The notes beneath the pieces are model-generated. The model did not search any database and was not told the DNA's origin. It saw only the letters and a program-made list of their open reading frames with translations. Source: Adiantum capillus-veneris (lineage: Eukaryota; Streptophyta; Polypodiopsida; Polypodiales; Pteridaceae). Taken from it: a stretch of DNA of 64,000 nt. Below are positions 57,449 to 64,000 of this stretch, piece by piece. The position numbers and the translations under genes were made by a program. The stretch's first letter is position 1. The number at the start of each line of letters is the position of its first letter. The stretch lies in assembly GCA_014529385.2 (NCBI GenBank), contig CM043949.1, positions 106,990,554 through 107,054,553 of the forward strand. The letters run 5' to 3'.

Positions 57449-59324
57449 ATGGATGTTCCCTCTCACTACAGGAAATTCACAATAGAGGATAGGAAGGTGG
57501 TATTAACCCAACCTATTCGAGAGAGAAAGGAGAACGAATCTTATGACGGACCGGAGGATGCAAAAAAAGTTGATTTAGCAGCTCCAGGTGAGACACCTAG
57601 ACCGGTGTACATAGCCACAGATTTGTCTCCAGGCGAGGAAGAGAGACTTTTGAGTCTTCTCAGAGAGTACAGGGATGTGTTTGCATGGTCTTATAAGGAC
57701 TTAAAGGGAGTTGACCCATCGATATGCCAACACACAATCCCACTAAAACAAGACGCAAAGCCTAGCAGACAGAGACCATACACATATAATGATACGTTTG
57801 CTAAGCGAATCAAAGAAGAGATAGATAAGCTAATGGAAGCTGAATTCATATACGAGATTGAACACACCGATTGGGTATCTCCAATTGTGGTGGTACCCAA
57901 GAAGAACGGAAAACTCCGAGTGTGTGTCAACTTAAAGAAAGTGAATGCTGCAACAATCAGGGACAATTATCCCCTGCCGATAACTGATCATGTTCTAGAG
58001 CGTGTATCAGGGAAAAAACATACTCCTTTCTTGATGTTTTTCAGGATATAACCAGCTAGCCATAGCACCGGAAGATCAACATAAAACAGCTTTTGCAACG
58101 GAGTGGGGAATTTATGCTTATCGGGTTATGCCTTTTGGTCTAACCAATGCTCCCGCAACCTTCCAGAGGCTGATGACGCATGCTTTCAAAGAATACTTAA
58201 GGTTGTTTCTAGAAATATACATGGATGACTTATGTGTACATTCTCTTCTGAGAGATGAGCATCTAGAACACCTAAGAAAAGTATTTGAGAAATGTAGGAC
58301 ATATCGCATTTGTCTCAATCCTGAGAAATGTGTGTTTATGGTCCGACAGGGCAGAATTCTGGGACATATTGTCTCACAAAACGGAATATCCACGGATTTA
58401 GAGAAGATAAAAGTTATAGTGGATATGCCTAGACCAACCAATGCGAAACAAGTACAGAGCTTTATGGGACATTGCGGATATTATAGACGATTCATTTACA
58501 TGTACGCTATAATAGGCCAACCACTTTACAGGCTAATAGTGAACTTTGAATGGACAGAGGAGTGTGAGGAATCATTCAAGAAATTGAAAGAGGCACTCAT
58601 TACTGCTCCAGTCTTGAAATCACCAGATTGGGAGAAGATATTCCATGTGCATATAGATGCTTCGGCATATGCAATAGGATGCATTCTGGCTCAGCCAGAA
58701 GAAGGAAACATGGATTTTCCTATCTGTTACGCCAGTCGACAGCTCAACAATGCAGAGAAGAATTACACCACAACAGAGCGAGAAGGATTAGGAATGATAT
58801 ATGCTGTGAAGAAATTTTGGCATTATCTTCTAGCCAACAAGTTTGTGTTTTTTACGGATCACCAAGCCTTGCTCTACCTAGTGAATAAACCATGCAATAC
58901 CGGGAGAATAGTGAGATGGTTCATTATCTTACTGGAATTCGACTTCACGGTAGTAGTAAAGAAAGGAAAAACACATCTTAGAGCTGATCATCTTTCGCGA
59001 TTGACGAATGGAGAAGACCCTATAGGAGTAGATGACGACATGCCAGACGCGTACTTGTTCAACATAGAAATGATACCGAAGTGGTCTCAAAATGTCGTTA
59101 GCCTATTAACCTATGGAGGAGAGTTTGATAGAAGAGAATACAACCAGAAACATATTGCTATTCAGCAATCCAAGAATCTTCAATTGGTTGCAGGAAGGTT
59201 GTATCAATTGGGAAATGATCATGTTTTACGACTATGCATCAATCCTGAGGAATATAATATATATCTGTGCGAAAGCACATGTTCAGGAATGTGCATTTCA
59301 TTGTTCAAGAAGGAACACATATAG
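57449..59324 (+). pseudogene. pol: Reverse transcriptase and RNase H of element C
   Basis: 57449-58051 holds the RT entry (LLREYRDVFAWSYKDLKGVDP) and fingers (SPIVVVPKKNGKLRVCVNL). Two frameshifts about 25 bp apart, in an A6 run (58010-58019) and a T5 run (58037-58041), break it. 58041-59324 continues with FGLTNAPATFQRL, catalytic YMDD, GHIVSQNGIST, then RNase H (HVHIDASAYAIGCILAQ, FFTDHQALLYL, RADHLSR). The end enters the integrase linker (PKWSQNVVSLL) and changes frame near 59265. Confidence 0.92.
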
Positions 59325-61647
59325 GAATTTGTTACAATTGGGAGTCTATTGGCCAGGAATGAAAGAAAGCGTACATGAATATGTCACTGTATGTATTGTA
59401 TGTTCATCAAAACCGCCAGCAGAGTATTCGACATTATATCAGATAATGATCGCTCCGGAATGGAGTCAGTATATTGTTGAATATCTCACAAATAGAACTT
59501 TCCCAGAAGGAACGTCAAAAGCTCGTCAGAAATCTGTAGAGACAGAAGCTAGAGATTACGCTTTAATAGGAGATCAACTCTATAAGAGAGGTAAAGACAA
59601 CCAGCTTAGGATTTGCGCATCAGAGTCTGAGTATGTGATAATCCTGGAGCAAGCTCATGGAGGAGTAGGTGGAGGCCATTTCTCAGGTGATAAGACAACA
59701 AAACTTGTCTTAGCCGCAGGAATATGGTGGCCAACATTACATATGGACGCTGAGGAATACGTTAAACGGTGTGATGACTGTCAGCGGACCAAAGTACCAC
59801 TTAAAAGAGATGATATGCCGCTTAGACCAATGATGGGGGCAAGAGCTTTTGCAAAATGGGGGATTGATTATGTCGGACCCATTTCACCTCCTGCATATAA
59901 GACTCATGCACAATACATCGTTGTGGCTACAGACTATCTAACAAAGTGGGTCGAAGCAAAGGCAACTCAAAAAGCAGATGCCAGGACCACGGCACAATTT
60001 CTATATGAATACGTCTTTGTACGATATGGATTGCCAATAGAAATTGTGAGTGATCGAGGCACACATTTTATAAATGAAGTGATAGAGATCCTTCTAGATG
60101 AATTCATGGTAATCCATAGGAAATCAGCCCCGTATCATCCACAAGCAAACGGACAAGCTGAAGCAACAAACAAAACCATATGCACGGTCCTTACGAAGAT
60201 TGTATCTGAGTCGAGAACTGACTGGGACCAGAAGTTGCATTCAACATTATGGGCATATAGGGTAGCATATAAAACATCAATAGGAACGACCCCATATAAC
60301 ATGGTTTTTGGGCTAAATGCTATCTTACCAATAGAATTCTTGATTTCAACCTTAAGGGTGGCTAAGGATCTAGAGTGGACAGGGCACGAGCTTTCTGATA
60401 GAATAGATGACCTGGAAAAGCTAGACGAGCTTCGCCTAAAAGCAGTAGCTTCTATCTACGCTCAAAAAAGGCGACAAAAGGAATTTTTTGATAAGCATGT
60501 GCGGACTAAAGAGTTTAAGGTTGGGGACTATGTCCTAGTTTACACTCTGAAACAGCATGCTAAGAAGCTTAAAAAGCGAGGGATGGGACCTCTGGTGATT
60601 AAAGATCTATCACCAAGTGGAGCCGTCAAGCTTGCTACATTAGACGGAGAAGAAATGCCCAATTGGATTAGTGGATGCAGAGTGAAAAAGTATCTTTTGC
60701 CGCTAACCCAAGACATGCTTCTCAAAATACATCAAGAAAAGCTGCGTGTCCAGAAAAAGAAAAAGATTGTGGAGGAAGCGCAAGCCGAGGCGAAGGAAAG
60801 AATGGAGAAAAGAAGACTACTGCGTCAGAAACAGCGCAATGAAGGAGCAATACGAATAAACGCAGTCAGTATAACAGAAATGGATAATGACAAAGAAGAA
60901 CCCATCATTGAATGCAAAGTAGGAACCAACCAAATCAAAGCCAGAGCACTATTGGATTCAGGAGCTCAAACTAACCTACTTTCACTCAGTTTGTATAGAC
61001 AATTGACAAATGCCACTAAATTACAAACTGCCAAGCAAGAGTTAAAGAGTTACTCTGAGAATTCAATCAAAACTGTTGGATGCACAGTTTTACATATACA
61101 GATTAACCAGTATGTGTATCCTCATATGTTTTACGTGGTTGAAGACCAAGCTACACAACATCCATTATTGCTAGGACAACCATGGCAGAAGCAATACAAT
61201 GCAATGATTGACTGGAGTTCTAAATCAGTGCTTATCAAATACGAAGGTGAAAGTCAATCAGTTAAGTTCACCAAAGGAGTAGAGCCAACTCCAAAGGAAG
61301 AATCCAAGAACAAAGGTAAACAACAACCAGAGAAAAAGAAGAAGCAATGGCAACCAAAAGTTTCTATACAACCGGATTGCTCTTCGACGAGGAATTCTCA
61401 ACATTGGATAAGGAAGACAAGCAATAATATAACAGCTCAACCTAGGGAAAAAACGGAGTCAAAGTTGGTATGGAGACCAAAAAAGGTTGTGCCAGAGAAC
61501 ACAAAGGTGGAAAACAGAGTCTTCAATACCAGACAACAGAGTGATTCCAAACAATCAAGGACAGTGAAACAGATCTGGATTCCAAAGAAGTTCATGAGGG
61601 CACAAAGCTATAGCAAGCAAATTTGGATCCCAAGGATTTGTAAATAG
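59265..61647 (+). pseudogene. pol: Integrase with tandem zinc modules, then second protease, element C
   Basis: First zinc module, with a frame change inside, at about 59150-59420: AHVQECAFHCS (H-x6-H) and GVYWPGMKES...CIVC (C-x2-C). Second module at about 59560-59790: AHGGVGGGHFS and IWWPTLH...CDDC. Each is preceded by its own W-S-Q linker (PKWSQNVV and PEWSQYIV). Core: GIDYVGP, SDRGTHFIN, NGQAEATNK, so D, D and E are present. A basic C-terminal domain with MGPLVIKDLSPSGAVKL follows. At about 60889-61250 comes a second retropepsin-like domain: RALLDSGAQTNLLS (D-S-G at 60955) and PLLLGQPWQKQY. A basic tail then has VWRPK, IWIPK and IWIPR before TAG at 61645. Confidence 0.9.
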
Positions 61648-61983
61648 GAACTCCCTTCAGTACAATCCACGGAAAATCCTAGGTATTTCAAGGCGAGGAA
61701 ATCAACACAAAGAACAAAGCAGGTTTGGGTCGCAAAGAGTTTGTGGCACGCACAAGCGAAGCGGAAGCAGATTTGGATTGTGAAAAAGAACAACAAGGTA
61801 AAGAAGAATCCATCTACTGATTCTACTACCGAAGTGCCAAAACCAACCCAAAACCTGACCACCAATCCTTCAATCAAACAAAGAGCAGCTTTATTGGAAA
61901 GACTGTTGTATCATCGCTCTACAATTGCATTGGGAACTTATGACCAAAACAACTACAATGCTTCGCCCACAAACACTTCATAG
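61648..61983 (+). pseudogene. pol: Continuation of the W-x-P-K tail of element C
   Basis: The same reading frame runs on for 111 codons past the TAG at 61645, with two more tail repeats (QVWVAK and QIWIVK), and ends at TAG 61981-61983, 21 bp before the polypurine tract. The original protein therefore probably ended here, and the internal TAG is a later point mutation. Confidence 0.7.
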
Positions 61984-62004
61984 TCGTCCGGGAGGACTCA
62001 GACT

Positions 62005-62018
62005 AGAAGGGGGGGAGG
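62005..62018 (+). promoter_or_regulatory. Polypurine tract of element C
   Basis: AGAAGGGGGGGAGG right after the pol stop. A 3' LTR would be expected to start here, but the next sequence is the 43-bp tandem repeat and not a TG-beginning copy of the 5' LTR. Confidence 0.7.
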
Positions 62019-62102
62019 TATACAGGTATACAGGAGCTACAAAGCAGCTACAAGCGACAGGTATACAGGTATACAGGAGCTACAAAGCAGCTACAAGCGA
62101 CA
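62017..62102. repeat. Perfect 43-bp tandem duplication next to the C polypurine tract
   Basis: Two identical 43-bp units (62017-62059 and 62060-62102), each with a doubled GTATACAG word. Confidence 0.97.
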
Positions 62103-63673
62103 AAAACAAAGAAAAACAAAAATTATATTACAAGGGCAGTGCCTTACATGATTTTGCAATTTCTATGTTTGATTGCGGATATTGATAATATTTATGCCCT
62201 TATATACCTTGTTTTGCAACAAGAAGAGATCAAATGATGAATTTGGGTCTCTAGACGTGTAAATATCACTAAATAAGAGTGTTTTTGGAGCTAAAAAGTG
62301 GAAAAAAATGGTAATCCAAGTCCAGAAATCACAAATAAGTGTATATTCATATACACAGGGTTACCAGCTATTTATTGTGTATGTTTGGAATTTTTTGGCT
62401 TCAATTTGCTATTTTCCTTTATTTTTTATGATTTTCTTAATAAAAGTAAAAGAAAAATAAAAAAAAGCAGGTGAAATGAGATCAGAAAAAAGAAAAGAAT
62501 AGACGGTGATGGTCCTAATGACAAGGGCAACCCATGGTAAAAATTGGGTACAATTCTGAAAAAGTTGCGGAAAGTCCGAAACGGCAGAATTTTGGCAAGT
62601 GGACAGAATTCTAAGAAAACAGGTCAAACGGAGTCCAAATTTGGGAAATTTCAAATCCTAAAGCGCATCTCACAACGAGATAGGAGCACATGTCAAATTT
62701 GGTAACAAGTGAACCGGGAAGTCCGAAGTTAAGTATTTTTCACATCACTTTCAAGCTCATTCACACTATTACCTTCTTGGAGAAGAGCAGAGAGCCACAG
62801 GAGCACAGATCTTCTACGACCTTCTGCGACTTCCACGAGATCTCAGAGGACACCAGACATGAGAGGTAGACTCGTTGCCATAAGCTTTTGATGCTTATCA
62901 TTAACTTTTGTCACGAAAACTGACCAAAACCAAGAAACAAGAGCAGACGGGGAATGGGGTAGAATGCTAGGTAGTGGCACAACCGCCTAACCAAACCTTG
63001 CAAGAACTTATAGGTGGGTTACCCTAGTATAGAATATGGGTTTCTAACACTCAAAGCTCGAGAAAGAACGACTGGAAAAACCCTAGGTCAACAGAGCCTA
63101 CAAGAGGCAAACAGGAAAAAGTTGTTGAAACGACACAAAACTTCTCAGGAAGCTTAACAACATCGAGGGCAATGCAACCATGGAGTATCTCCAGGTTTGG
63201 ACCACCAAAAGTGGGTCAAAACAACCGATTCGACGACAGACACACAAAGCGTCATTTTGGCATAACGGCTGAAATTGACGACCGAATGAAATGAAACTTC
63301 ACAAGCAGCTTCAAGTAACTATCGATGACTTATGTTTGCAAGCAAAACCCAAAAGAAAGCTGATTCACTTACCGATGGTGAAAAAGACGCTTTCGGGCAA
63401 CCAAATGGAGAAAGATGGAGAACGGGGAGCCAAAGTCAAGTTCAACCAAATAGATGGCTTCACAACATATCCAATGAGCTGGAAATGCAACTCTCGAGAA
63501 GAAAAGTTGAAGAAATTCAACTCCAAGGCAAAAAGACGACTTCGGAGACTGAAATGCCTATAAGGGGGCTTTTTAGCTAAACTGATGACTTTTTAAGTTG
63601 AAAACTAGTTAGCAGGGCTTAGGGCACTAGCACAAAGCATTCTTTGCACAAAAAGGACCAACATTTCAAGAAA
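62103..63673. other. Untranslated sequence right of element C
   Basis: AT-rich to about 62700, then mixed. I see no gene. Short overlapping plus-strand frames at 63291-63580 are Lys-rich without a motif. It may be the 3' LTR or UTR of a related element, but it does not match the 5' LTR of C by eye. Confidence 0.5.
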
Positions 63674-63981
63674 AGACATCATACGCGTATGATGTCTCAC
63701 AGCATGAATTTCACATCCATTTCAACATTTGAGTGCATAGCCTCATTCCACATGTTAATCACATCCTATGAACCAAGTATCATGAGAATTGGAGTTAGAA
63801 AACCCAAGGAAAACCAAAAAGACGCAAAGTAGGCCATAAAATTGATTTTTGGTCCTAATTTTGTCAAAATAACTCCAAACTCATTAAAACTTTGTAGGAT
63901 TGTTGTTAAACACATCTACAAGCTATCTAGAACCAAAAAGCACCATTTTGACACAAAAGACATCATACGTGTATGATGTCT
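63674..63981 (+). repeat. Two further copies of the 24-bp palindrome
   Basis: 63674-63697 (centre CGCG, perfect palindrome) and 63958-63981 (centre CGTG), 284 bp apart. The surrounding sequence resembles the C leader repeat (for example CAAGTATCAT and TATCTAGAA words), so a second leader-like block begins here and runs off the window. Confidence 0.93.
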
Positions 63982-64000
63982 ATTTGCACTTATAGAGCCA

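Overview
This window looks like repeat-dense nuclear DNA of a land plant with a large genome, possibly a fern or another non-seed plant; that lineage is a guess from general character only. Evidence for a eukaryotic plant nucleus is: spliced genes with GT-AG introns, several Ty3/gypsy LTR retrotransposons nested in one another, tRNA-Asp and tRNA-Met primer binding sites, Helitron-class DNA, and many long (GA/CT)n tracts. There is no operon, tRNA, rRNA or CRISPR array.

Layout. 1-1779 (minus): Gag and the first residues of protease of a Ty3/gypsy element (E) cut by the window edge, followed by its untranslated or LTR-like sequence to about 3.1 kb. About 4.4-6.9 kb (minus): a second decayed element (A) with Gag, tRNA-Met PBS and LTR. 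7186-8024 (minus): four exons of a BUD32/TP53RK-type KEOPS kinase gene. Its last exon(s), with the DFG motif, are not in the window, so elements A and E sit in its next intron or have truncated it. 9.4-15.2 kb (minus): a decayed Helitron of the Helentron type with HUH Rep, Pif1-like helicase and a C-terminal endonuclease (EEP) domain. 15.4-16.3 kb (minus): an intact LINE-ORF1-like coding region with a tetranucleotide tail and no ORF2. 17.0-18.8 kb (minus): a spliced RPA1-like single-strand DNA-binding gene. 20.8-24.8 kb (minus): the 5' part of Ty3/gypsy family B (copy B1).

24.8-45.1 kb: an old plus-strand Ty3/gypsy element (D) split by a structurally complete minus-strand family B element (B2, 25246-38370). 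B2 has two LTRs, a PBS, a PPT and a 5-bp target duplication, ATCGG. Removing B2 and one target copy restores the reading of the D Gag. 46.3-47.3 kb: a Gag relic of family C. About 49.9-62.1 kb: a large plus-strand family C element with LTR, tRNA-Asp PBS, long leader, Gag, protease, RT, RNase H and integrase. 62.1-64.0 kb: untranslated repeat sequence resembling the C leader.

Most notable. Families B and C, which are clearly different from each other, both carry a second retropepsin-like domain after integrase, followed by a tail of repeated W-x-P-K motifs. C also has two diverged copies of the integrase zinc-binding module in tandem. A 24-bp near-perfect palindrome recurs four times in the C leader and twice at the right end of the window. 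The Helentron keeps its helicase motif VI and endonuclease in one reading frame. All retroelement ORFs except the LINE ORF1 carry stops or frameshifts, so most elements here appear inactive.
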